Part shown: positions 52,791 to 60,688 of the stretch, piece after piece
Numbering within the stretch: position 1 is the stretch's first letter
Layout of the letters: the number at the start of each line of letters is the position of its first letter
Source: Mesorhizobium sp.
GTDB taxonomy: Bacteria > Pseudomonadota > Alphaproteobacteria > Rhizobiales > Rhizobiaceae
Reading direction: 5' to 3'
Assembly: GCA_027492275.1 (NCBI GenBank)
Contig: JAPUFC010000030.1
Location: forward strand, 33,295-97,294
DNA length: 64,000 nt
The notes under the pieces: generated by a model
The model's input: the letters and a program-made list of their open reading frames with translations, nothing else
Database searches by the model: none
What the model was told of the DNA's origin: nothing
Position numbers and translations under genes: made by a program

Positions 52791-53963
52791 ATGACGACGA
52801 CAGATTCCATCGAAATCCTCGGCCGCCGCCTTCGCCTCGGCATGATCGGCGGCGGCGGTGAAAGCCTTATCGGACCGGTTCACCGTCTGGCCGCCCGACT
52901 GGACGACCGGTACGACCTGGTCGCGGCCGTCCTGTCCTCGAACGGTGAGAGAAGCAGGGCGGAGGCGGAGCGCCTCGGCGTGCCGCGGGCCTATGCCTCC
53001 GTGGACGACATGCTAACGGCCGAGCGGGCGCGTCCGGATGCGATCGACGTCGTCGCGATCGTCACGCCCAACGACACGCATGTCGACTACGCCGAGCGGG
53101 CCATGTCGCGGGGCTTCGACGTGATCTGCGAAAAGCCGCTCGCCAACGGTCTCGCCGAAGCCCGCAGGCTCTCGGCAGCGGCGCAAAAGAGCGGGCGGCT
53201 GCTTTGCCTGACGCACAATTATTCCGGCTATCCGATGATCCGCGAGGCCAGGGCGGCGGTCGTAGCCGGCGAGCTGGGCCGCGTGCATCTGGTGCAGGTG
53301 TCCTACCTCCAGGGAACGCTCGGGAGCCGGGTCGAGGATGATCCCGGCCGCATGCCGGGCCGCCTGAAATGGAGGCTGGACGCGGCGCGCGGCGGGCCGA
53401 GTCACGTCCTGCTCGACATAGGCAGCCACGCCCATCAGCTCGCGACCTATGTCACCGGCGACCGGGTCGCCTCCGTGCTCGCCGATGTCGGCGCGGCGGT
53501 CGAGGGACGATCGGCGCACGACACGGCGTCCGTCATCATGCGCATGGGCAACGGCGCGCGCGGGACGATCCTCGCCAGCCGCGCCGCTTCCGGCTCCGAC
53601 AATCGCATGTCGATCGAGATCTACGGCGACAAGGCCGGATTGCGCTGGGAGCAGTCCAGCCCCGACCTGCTGCATGTCACGCGAACGGCGCTGCCCGCCG
53701 AGATCCGCGCCAAGGGTCTTGCCTCGCTGCACCCTCTGGCGCGGCGGGCGTCGCGGGCTCCCTCCGGCCATCCGGAAGCCTTCTTCGAGGCCTTCGCCAA
53801 TCTTTATCGGGACTTCGCCGATCTGGTCGCCGCGCGCATCGCCGGTATCGCGCCCGATCCCCTCGCCGCCCACATCCCGACCGTCGACGACGGCGTCGCC
53901 GGTCTCGCCTTCATCGAGGCGTGCGTCCGTTCCTCCGAACGCGGCGGCTGGACGGACTGCTGA
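52791..53963 (+). CDS. Gfo/Idh/MocA-family oxidoreductase
   Basis: The 390-residue protein has the Rossmann start LRLGMIGGGGESLIGPVHRLAA split over residues 14-36, VAIVTPNDTHVDYAERAM, and the conserved CEKPLAN lysine-proline segment, followed by the mixed-sheet C-terminal domain (GSHAHQLATYV). Members oxidise or reduce sugars, inositols and their derivatives with NAD(P). It begins seven bases after the GntR stop but functionally resembles the convergent carbohydrate ABC module, so it may bridge the two. It is a plausible first enzyme for the sugar handled by the second sulfatase module. Confidence 0.9.
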   Translation: MTTTDSIEILGRRLRLGMIGGGGESLIGPVHRLAARLDDRYDLVAAVLSSNGERSRAEAERLGVPRAYASVDDMLTAERARPDAIDVVAIVTPNDTHVDYAERAMSRGFDVICEKPLANGLAEARRLSAAAQKSGRLLCLTHNYSGYPMIREARAAVVAGELGRVHLVQVSYLQGTLGSRVEDDPGRMPGRLKWRLDAARGGPSHVLLDIGSHAHQLATYVTGDRVASVLADVGAAVEGRSAHDTASVIMRMGNGARGTILASRAASGSDNRMSIEIYGDKAGLRWEQSSPDLLHVTRTALPAEIRAKGLASLHPLARRASRAPSGHPEAFFEAFANLYRDFADLVAARIAGIAPDPLAAHIPTVDDGVAGLAFIEACVRSSERGGWTDC

Positions 53964-53983
53964 GAAGCAGACCCCTGAGGAGT

Positions 53984-55060
53984 CTACGCGCGCGGAATCG
54001 CCAGGCCGCTCGCCGGATCGAAGGCGTGCATGCGCTCCGCCGGGATCACCGCCTTCAGCGCCTGCCCTGCCTGCGGATGATCGGCGCCGCCGACGCGCGT
54101 CAGCACGGACACACCGCCGATGGAAAGATCGAGCAGCGCGTCGGCGCCCTGAAGCTCCGCCAGCCTGACCGTGGCGTCCAGCCCCTGCCCGGACGAAGCC
54201 GGCTGGATCACGACATGCTCGGGCCTGATGCCGAGCGTCAGCTTTTGCCGGTCGGCGACGGCGAAGGGTAGCGCGTCGAGCGTGAGGCTGCCCTCGTCGG
54301 ACGTCCAGCCGCCCGAGGCGTTGCGGTGCATCGGGATGAAATTCATCGCCGGGCTGCCGATGAAGCCGGCGACGAACAGATTGGCGGGACCGTCGTAGAC
54401 CTCGCGCGGCGTGCCAACCTGCGCGACGCGCCCCGAATCCATGACCACGACGCGGTCGGCGAGCGTCATGGCCTCGATCTGGTCGTGGGTCACATAGACC
54501 GACGTCACGCCCAGCCGGCGGTGGAGCTCCTGAAGCTCCAGGCGCATGCGCACGCGCAGCTTCGCGTCCAGGTTCGACAGCGGCTCGTCGAACAGGAAGA
54601 CCTCCGGCGTGCGCACGATGGCGCGGCCTATGGCGACGCGCTGGCGCTGGCCGCCCGACAAGGCGGCCGGCTTGCGCTCGAGATAGGGTGTCAGGCCCAG
54701 CGTCTCGGCGGTTTCGGTCACGCGCTTCCTGATCTCGGCGGCAGGCACCTTCTGGAGCTTCAGCGCCATGGCCATGTTGTCGAACACGGTCTTGTGCGGA
54801 TAGAGCGCGTAGTTCTGGAACACCATGGCGACGCCACGATTCTTGGGCTCCACATCGTTCATCCGCTTTCCGCCGATGACGAGATCGCCGGAGGTGATGC
54901 TTTCCAGCCCGGCGATCATGCGCAATGTGGTCGACTTTCCGCATCCGGAAGGCCCCAGAAGCACGAGGAACTCGCCGTTGCCGATGCTCAGGTCGAAGGC
55001 CTGCACGACCCTGGTCGCGCCGAAGGACTTGCTGATCCCCTTGAGGACGACGTCTGCCAT
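53984..55060 (-). CDS. carbohydrate ABC transporter ATP-binding protein (UgpC/MalK type), module 2
   Basis: The 358-residue ATPase has Walker [10 protein letters not shown] (about residues 36-44), [16 protein letters not shown], Walker [16 protein letters not shown] and HDQIEAMT, plus the C-terminal OB-type regulatory domain. The frame extends far upstream, but ATG 55060 gives the normal start [13 protein letters not shown]. It is the last gene of the leftward module and would power the two permeases before it. It converges with the Gfo/Idh/MocA gene. Confidence 0.95.
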   Translation of the reverse strand: MADVVLKGISKSFGATRVVQAFDLSIGNGEFLVLLGPSGCGKSTTLRMIAGLESITSGDLVIGGKRMNDVEPKNRGVAMVFQNYALYPHKTVFDNMAMALKLQKVPAAEIRKRVTETAETLGLTPYLERKPAALSGGQRQRVAIGRAIVRTPEVFLFDEPLSNLDAKLRVRMRLELQELHRRLGVTSVYVTHDQIEAMTLADRVVVMDSGRVAQVGTPREVYDGPANLFVAGFIGSPAMNFIPMHRNASGGWTSDEGSLTLDALPFAVADRQKLTLGIRPEHVVIQPASSGQGLDATVRLAELQGADALLDLSIGGVSVLTRVGGADHPQAGQALKAVIPAERMHAFDPASGLAIPRA

Positions 55061-55068
55061 GATGGCCT

Positions 55069-55893
55069 CTACTTTCCGGAGCCGGCCGTCAGGCCGCCGA
55101 TGATCTGCTTCTGGAATATGGCCGTGATGACCAGGATGGGGACGATGGCGATGACGGTCGCCGTCGAGATCGTTTCCCATGGAAACGCGTATTCGCCGGG
55201 ATAGAGCGAGATGCCGACCGGGGCGGTTCTCATCGCATCCTGCGTCATCAGCACCAGCGCCAGCGGAAACTCGTTCCAGGAGAAGATGAAGACGATCAGC
55301 CCCGTGGCGACGAAGCCCGGCCAGGACAGCGGGATGACGATCGACAGGAAGATGCGGAGCGTGCCCATGCCGTCCATCTTGGCCGCTTCCTCGATCTCGG
55401 CCGGCAGCGTCGCGAAGTAGCTGGCGAGCATCCAGACCGTGAAGGGCAGGAACAGGCCGGTGTGAGCCAGGATCAGGCCGGTATAGGTGTTGAGCAGCCC
55501 GAAATTCAGGAAATTCTGGAACAGCGACGGCAGCAGCGACACAGGCGGGAACATCGAGACGGCGAGGATGGCCACCATGATGACGCCGGCATGGCGGATG
55601 CGCAGCCTCGACAGCGCGTAGCCCGCCAGCCCGCCGAAGCCGAGGCACAGGGCGGTGGTGCCCAGGGCTACCACGAAGCTGTTCCAGACATAGAGCAGAA
55701 GCTCGGGCGAATCGAACAGGATCTTGCGGTAGTTCTCGAGCGTGAACGGGTTGGGGATGTATTGCGGCGGCCAGGCGTAGATGCCGCCCGTCGTCTTCAC
55801 CGAGGTCAGGATCAGCCAGACGATCGGGAAGAAGGAGATGACGACGGACAGCCCGACGAGCAGATAGAGGCCGAAACGCGGACGAGACTGCAT
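55069..55893 (-). CDS. carbohydrate ABC transporter permease (MalG type), module 2
   Basis: The 274-residue membrane protein has six predicted helices (first [17 protein letters not shown]) and the EAA loop [20 protein letters not shown] near residues 167-186. It ends eight bases before the ATPase start and begins four bases after its partner's stop, so the three subunits are produced together. [13 protein letters not shown] is typical of this subunit. Confidence 0.93.
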   Translation of the reverse strand: MQSRPRFGLYLLVGLSVVISFFPIVWLILTSVKTTGGIYAWPPQYIPNPFTLENYRKILFDSPELLLYVWNSFVVALGTTALCLGFGGLAGYALSRLRIRHAGVIMVAILAVSMFPPVSLLPSLFQNFLNFGLLNTYTGLILAHTGLFLPFTVWMLASYFATLPAEIEEAAKMDGMGTLRIFLSIVIPLSWPGFVATGLIVFIFSWNEFPLALVLMTQDAMRTAPVGISLYPGEYAFPWETISTATVIAIVPILVITAIFQKQIIGGLTAGSGK

Positions 55894-55897
55894 CGCG

Positions 55898-56782
55898 CTA
55901 GTCCTTCTTCCGCAGGGTGAAGATGTAGATCAGGCTCATGGCGAAGATCACCAGGAACTGGATGACGACGATGGCCGATCCGAGATTGAAGTCGATGAAA
56001 TCGAAGATGACCTTGTAGGCGTAGAGCGACAGGCTCTCGGTGGCCGACACGGGCCCGCCGTCGGTCAGGTTGAACGGCAGCTCGAAGGCCCGCAGCGCGT
56101 CCATGGACCGGATGATCAGCGCCACGAGGATCGGACCCGTGAGGAGGGGCAGCGTGATCTGGCGGAACTCCTGCCAGCGCGTCATGCCGTCCATGCGGCC
56201 GGCCTCGTAGAGCTCGCGCGGGATCGACTGGAGCCCGGCCAGGATGATGAGCGCCATGAAGGAGCTGGTCTTCCACACCGACACGGTGACCATCGACGCC
56301 ATGGCGAGCGTCTGGTCGCCCAGCCAGTTGATCGGCTGCTCGGCCAGCCCGGTCTGCAGGGCGACCGCGTTGAACAGGCCGTAGTCGGTGTTGTACATCC
56401 AGCGCCACATCAGCGTGTTCAGCGCCGTGGGCAGCGCCCAGGGAAAGAGCACGGCGAGCCGGGCCAGCCCCTTGCCGTGGAAATGCTCGTTCATCAGCAC
56501 CGCCAGCCCGATGCCGAGCATGAGCTCCAGCGGGATGGAGAAGGCGGTGAAGATCAGCGTGACCTTCAGCGAATTCCAGAACCGGCTGGTCTGCATCAGC
56601 TCGGCATAGTGCTGGAGGCCGACGAACCGGTAGCCGCCCGACCCGTCGATCTCGGAATTGCCGACGCTCAGCACGAAGGATTGCAGGACCGGATAGACGA
56701 GGATGGCGAGGATCACCAGTACGGTCGGGGTGACGAAACCCAGACCGACCGCCTGCCTGCGCCGATCAAGTGCGTTTGCCAT
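55898..56782 (-). CDS. carbohydrate ABC transporter permease (MalF type), module 2
   Basis: The 294-residue permease starts RRRQAVGLGFVTPTVLVILA with its first helix and carries the EAA loop LYEAGRMDGMTRWQEFRQITL near residues 190-210. Six helices are predicted. It lies 76 bases downstream of the binding-protein gene and is followed by its MalG-type partner. Together they form the channel of the second sulfatase module's importer. Confidence 0.93.
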   Translation of the reverse strand: MANALDRRRQAVGLGFVTPTVLVILAILVYPVLQSFVLSVGNSEIDGSGGYRFVGLQHYAELMQTSRFWNSLKVTLIFTAFSIPLELMLGIGLAVLMNEHFHGKGLARLAVLFPWALPTALNTLMWRWMYNTDYGLFNAVALQTGLAEQPINWLGDQTLAMASMVTVSVWKTSSFMALIILAGLQSIPRELYEAGRMDGMTRWQEFRQITLPLLTGPILVALIIRSMDALRAFELPFNLTDGGPVSATESLSLYAYKVIFDFIDFNLGSAIVVIQFLVIFAMSLIYIFTLRKKD

Positions 56783-56858
56783 GTTTATCCGGTCGAGTTC
56801 GACGTTTCGGAAACTGGCCCGACGGCGAGATGCGTCAGGCCAGTCGCGGCGTCCTGCT

Positions 56859-58115
56859 TTATTTGAGCGCTTCGATCTGCTGCTGCGCGTCGTTCAGCGC
56901 CTGCTCGACGGTCTTCTGCCGGTGCAGGGCGCTGGTGACCTCGGTCTGCATGATCTCCGAGACCTTCGGATAGAGGCTTCCGGTGGTCGCCGAGGGCCGG
57001 ACGACGCCGACGTCGAAATCCTTGCCGAGCTTGGTCAGCACGGCGGCCTGCGCCATTTTCGGGTCGGCATAGACGGCCGGCAGCGAAGGCGCGCGGTTCT
57101 CCTCGACGGCGGCGGTGAGCTGCTGGTCGTAGGCGGTGAAGTACTCGACCAGCTTGGCGGCGGCTTCCTTGTTCTTGGAATTGGGATTGATCGCCAGGAA
57201 CCAGCCGCCCATCGTGGTTGAGTGCGCGTCCGGGTGACCCTCGAAATAGGGATTGCGGGTGAAGTCGAACTTGCCCTTCACTGCGCTGTCGTCCCCCGCC
57301 AGCGGAGCGTAGACGAAATCCTGCACCATCAGGAAGGCGGCGCGTCCCTGCTGGAACAGCGTGCGGGCGTCGTCAGGGCGCATGTTGAGCACGGATTCCG
57401 GCGCGATCTTGTCCTTGTACAGCATGTCGACCATGGCCTGCGTGGCCTCGATGTTGGCGGGCGAGTTGACGGCGACCTTGCCGTCCTTGTCGTAGAAGCC
57501 GCCGCCATTGCTATTGGTGAAGGCGAGCCAGTTCATGAACAGGCCCTCGATCTTGCCCCACATCGAGACGAAGCCGTAGAATTGCGGCCCCTCGCCCGCC
57601 ATGATGGTCTTGGACGCGGCGGTCAGCTCCTGCCAGGTCTTGGGAACCTCCAGCTTGTACTTTTCCAGGAGATCGGTGCGGTAGAACAGATGGATTCCGT
57701 CGACGTAGAGCGGCGCGGCGTAGATCTTGCCGTCGAGCGTCGCGGCTTCGAGGAAGGACGGATTGTAGGCCTTGATGACGTCCGCGCCGACCAGCCCCTC
57801 GATCGGCTGCAGCCAGCCGCGCTGCGCGAACTCGCCCGCCCAGATGACGTCGATGGCGAACACGTCCGGCGTCGGGCTCTTGGCGGTCAGCCCGGTGACG
57901 TAAAGCTTGCGGGCGTCGTTGGGAACGTCCGACACCTTGTTCCAGTCGACGTTGATGTCGGGGTTCGCCTGCTTGAAGCCGGCAAGGTTCTTCTCGACCG
58001 TCGGGCCGTAGCCGCGCGAGCCGATCGACAGGACCAAGTCGGCGGCAAGGGCCGTCCCCATGCCGGCAAACAAGGCGGCGGCCAGGACGCCGGCACCCAA
58101 AAGCTTCATCTTCAT
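56859..58115 (-). CDS. carbohydrate ABC transporter substrate-binding protein, module 2
   Basis: The 418-residue protein has a signal peptide ending ALAAD near residue 23 and a family 1 binding fold: LVLSIGSRGYGPTVEKNLAGF, TPDVFAIDVIWAGEFAQRGWLQPI at the hinge, AAPLYVDGIHLFYRTDLLEKY and a C-terminal TVEQALNDAQQQIEAL helix. ATG 58115 lies six bases after GGAGG. It starts the transporter part of the operon, 28 bases after the IclR regulator gene. It probably binds a different sugar from the module 1 protein, since the two share little obvious sequence. Confidence 0.92.
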   Translation of the reverse strand: MKMKLLGAGVLAAALFAGMGTALAADLVLSIGSRGYGPTVEKNLAGFKQANPDINVDWNKVSDVPNDARKLYVTGLTAKSPTPDVFAIDVIWAGEFAQRGWLQPIEGLVGADVIKAYNPSFLEAATLDGKIYAAPLYVDGIHLFYRTDLLEKYKLEVPKTWQELTAASKTIMAGEGPQFYGFVSMWGKIEGLFMNWLAFTNSNGGGFYDKDGKVAVNSPANIEATQAMVDMLYKDKIAPESVLNMRPDDARTLFQQGRAAFLMVQDFVYAPLAGDDSAVKGKFDFTRNPYFEGHPDAHSTTMGGWFLAINPNSKNKEAAAKLVEYFTAYDQQLTAAVEENRAPSLPAVYADPKMAQAAVLTKLGKDFDVGVVRPSATTGSLYPKVSEIMQTEVTSALHRQKTVEQALNDAQQQIEALK

Positions 58116-58143
58116 CTCTTTCCTCCCGTTTTCCAAAGGTTGC

Positions 58144-58932
58144 TCAGGCCGCCCCTGCTTCGCCCATCTCGGCGGGCACGGCCGGGCCGGCCGCTTCGAT
58201 CGCATCGCGCTGCTCGGTCAGCAGGGCGCGCATCCGTTCCACATGCTCGGTGGTGTCGCGCAACGGTATTGCCGCCTCTGCAACGGTCAGCAGGCATCCG
58301 AACCGGTCGCCGTCGCGCAGGGCGATGCAGAAGCGGCGCACGCCCTTCGCATTGCCCTGAAGGTCGAACTGCATGCCGTCGCGGTCGACGGATTCAATGG
58401 TGTTGCGAACCTGAGGCCAGGACAGGCGGGCACGCTGCACGCCGACGCTGAAGAAGGCGGTCGTGTCCCAGATTTTCTCGATCTGCGCGAGAGAGCGAAA
58501 CGAAAGCGCCAGCCGGCTGATGGAATCGAGCTCATACGGCTCGCGCGCGTAGCCCGGATGAGCCCGCAGCCGGATCGCCTGCGTCTCGTGCTGCTGAACC
58601 AGATGCCACCAGAGATTGTGTCCGCTGAAAGTGATGACCTCCGACGCGGCGAACACCGCATCCGACAGATGCCGGCACGCCGACACGATGCGCGCCGCCG
58701 AGATGTGCCGGAAGGACAGGCGGCGTTCGAAGGTGAAATTGGGATGCATCCGCCGGTCGGGGGTCCGGTGGATCAGGCCGGCTTCCTCAAGCTCGGCCAG
58801 AAGCCTGTAGACCGTCGATCCCGGCAGGCCCGATTTCTCGATCACCGTCTGCGCGACCACGCCGTCGTCGGACGCCGACGCCAGCGCCTCCATGACAGCC
58901 AGCACGCGAGCCGTGCTCCCGATCGATGCCAT
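58144..58932 (-). CDS. IclR-family transcriptional regulator
   Basis: The 262-residue regulator has an N-terminal winged helix (TARVLAVMEALASA, KSGLPGSTVYRLLAELEEAGL, residues 6-60) and an IclR effector domain of GAF type. ATG 58932 is preferred, four bases after GGGAGGC; ATG 58944 is possible. It heads the leftward transporter operon and faces sulfatase 2 across an 86-bp region with a strong palindrome, so it should regulate both directions in response to a sugar-derived ligand. Confidence 0.87.
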   Translation of the reverse strand: MASIGSTARVLAVMEALASASDDGVVAQTVIEKSGLPGSTVYRLLAELEEAGLIHRTPDRRMHPNFTFERRLSFRHISAARIVSACRHLSDAVFAASEVITFSGHNLWWHLVQQHETQAIRLRAHPGYAREPYELDSISRLALSFRSLAQIEKIWDTTAFFSVGVQRARLSWPQVRNTIESVDRDGMQFDLQGNAKGVRRFCIALRDGDRFGCLLTVAEAAIPLRDTTEHVERMRALLTEQRDAIEAAGPAVPAEMGEAGAA

Positions 58933-58957
58933 CTTGCCTCCCATAATTGAGAAATGT

Positions 58958-58975
58958 ATTACCATATATGGGAAT
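58958..58975. promoter_or_regulatory. palindromic operator between IclR and sulfatase 2
   Basis: The 18-bp site ATTACCATATATGGGAAT has a perfect ten-base core CCATATATGG and only one mismatched pair outside it. It is AT-rich, 25 bases from the IclR start and 43 from the sulfatase ATG, ideal for control of both promoters by the adjacent regulator. Confidence 0.7.
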
Positions 58976-59018
58976 ATGTCAAGTGGCCTCATATCGAGGC
59001 GAAACCGGAGGAACCAGC

Positions 59019-60536
59019 ATGCAGCCGAACATCCTGTTCATCATGGCGGACGATCATGCCTCTAAGGCGATCTCGGCCTATGGCTACGGGATCAACAGGA
59101 CTCCGAATCTCGACCGCATCGCCAATGAAGGGATGCGGCTGAATCACTGCTACGTGACGAATTCCATCTGCACGCCGAGCCGCGCGGCGATCCTGACCGG
59201 CACCTACAATCACGTGAACGGCGTCACGACGCTGGCGACCCACATCGACAATCGCGGGCCCAACGTCGCCAAACACCTCCAGCGGGCCGGCTACCAGACC
59301 GCGATCTTCGGCAAATGGCATCTGGGCGAAGGTCCGGCGCATGAGCCCACCGGGTTCGATCAATGGGCTGTTTTGCCCGGACAGGGCGACTATTTCGATC
59401 CCGTCATGGTCGAGATGGGCGAGGAGAAGGTTTTTCCCGGCTACGCGACGGACATCATAACCGACAAGTGCCTCGACTGGCTGAACGGCCGGGATGCGTC
59501 CAAGCCGTTCTTCCTGATGTGCCATCACAAGGCGCCGCATCGCAGCTTCGAACCGCACCCGAAATATCGCGGTCTCTTCGCCGACGAGGACGTCAGGATT
59601 CCCGACACGTTCGACGACGACTACAAGAACCGCGCGCGTGCGGCGGGCGCGGCCAAGATGCGCATCCGGCTGGACATGACCTACAAGGATCTCGGCCTCG
59701 TCCAGCCCGAGGGCGGATCGGAAGTCGGCGAACTGCTCATCCCCGGACTGCCCGACCGGAAGGTCCCCCACCCCGCGGACGTGCGCGACCTCGTGCTCAT
59801 CGACCAGTTGAGCGGCGAGCAGTTCCGCTTCGAGACCGAGGCGGAACTCGCCGCCTTCAAGTATCAGCGCTACATCAAGCGCTATCTGCGGACCATCGCC
59901 TCGATCGACGAGAGCGTCGGCCGGCTGCTGGACTGGCTGGACGAGACCGGCCTCGCCGAGAACACCATCGTCGTCTACACCTCCGACCAGGGCTTCTTCC
60001 TCGGCGAGCACGGCTGGTTCGACAAGCGGTTCATGTACGAGGAATCGTTGCAAATGCCGTTCCTCGTCCGCTATCCGAAGGCGATCGAGGCCGGCTCGAC
60101 ATGCGACGCGATCGCCACCAATGTCGACTTCGCCCCGACCTTCCTCGACTATGCCGGCGCGCGCATCCCTTCCTACATGCAGGGCCACTCGATGCGGTCC
60201 GTTCTCGAAGGGCATGAGCCGGAAAACTGGCAGACGAGCGCCTATCACCGCTACTGGATGCATAAGGACGAGTACCACAACGCCTGGGCGCATTACGGCC
60301 TGCGCAACCAGCGCTACAAGCTGATCTACTGGTACAATGCCGGCCTCGGCCAACCCGGAGCCGCCGGAAGCGACGAGGCGCCGGAATGGGAGCTTTTCGA
60401 CTGCAAGGCCGATCCGCTCGAACTCTTCAACATCGCGCACGACCCCCGACACGCGGACGCCTTCAAGGCGATGGTGCGCGAGCTCGACGTCAAGATGGCC
60501 GAGATCGGCGACATCCCCGAGCATTCGGCGGCCTGA
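59019..60536 (+). CDS. type I sulfatase (sulfatase 2)
   Basis: The 505-residue enzyme has the S1 active-site block NSICTPSRAAILTG with Cys51 as the formylglycine precursor. Metal ligands are in FIMADDHA (residues 6-13) and TSDQGFFLGEHG (Asp323, Gln324), and GKWHLGEG supplies the conserved lysine and histidine. ATG 59019 has GGAGG seven bases upstream. No signal peptide is seen, so it should be cytoplasmic. The pattern of FDCKADPLELFNIA near the C-terminus is usual. It depends on a formylglycine-generating enzyme, and the one at 26881-27816 is the only one in the window. Confidence 0.95.
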   Translation: MQPNILFIMADDHASKAISAYGYGINRTPNLDRIANEGMRLNHCYVTNSICTPSRAAILTGTYNHVNGVTTLATHIDNRGPNVAKHLQRAGYQTAIFGKWHLGEGPAHEPTGFDQWAVLPGQGDYFDPVMVEMGEEKVFPGYATDIITDKCLDWLNGRDASKPFFLMCHHKAPHRSFEPHPKYRGLFADEDVRIPDTFDDDYKNRARAAGAAKMRIRLDMTYKDLGLVQPEGGSEVGELLIPGLPDRKVPHPADVRDLVLIDQLSGEQFRFETEAELAAFKYQRYIKRYLRTIASIDESVGRLLDWLDETGLAENTIVVYTSDQGFFLGEHGWFDKRFMYEESLQMPFLVRYPKAIEAGSTCDAIATNVDFAPTFLDYAGARIPSYMQGHSMRSVLEGHEPENWQTSAYHRYWMHKDEYHNAWAHYGLRNQRYKLIYWYNAGLGQPGAAGSDEAPEWELFDCKADPLELFNIAHDPRHADAFKAMVRELDVKMAEIGDIPEHSAA

Positions 60537-60639
60537 TGACGTCCGACGACAAGCCCGAATGCCCCGGCGCCGGAAAGCACCCGCGCGTCCGGACGGCGCG
60601 GGAGAGGTCGGCGCCGGCGGCTATTCTTCGACCCGGAAC

Positions 60640-60667
60640 GTGACGGCCGGCAAGCGCCGGTCGTCAC
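60640..60667. repeat. 12-bp inverted repeat between convergent sulfatase 2 and autotransporter
   Basis: GTGACGGCCGGC and GCCGGTCGTCAC pair at 11 of 12 positions around a four-base loop. It sits 104 bases after the sulfatase stop and 22 bases before the autotransporter stop, so it may end one or both transcripts, though no T-run follows. Confidence 0.5.
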
Positions 60668-60688
60668 GGCATCCGGGCCGCGCGCCGA

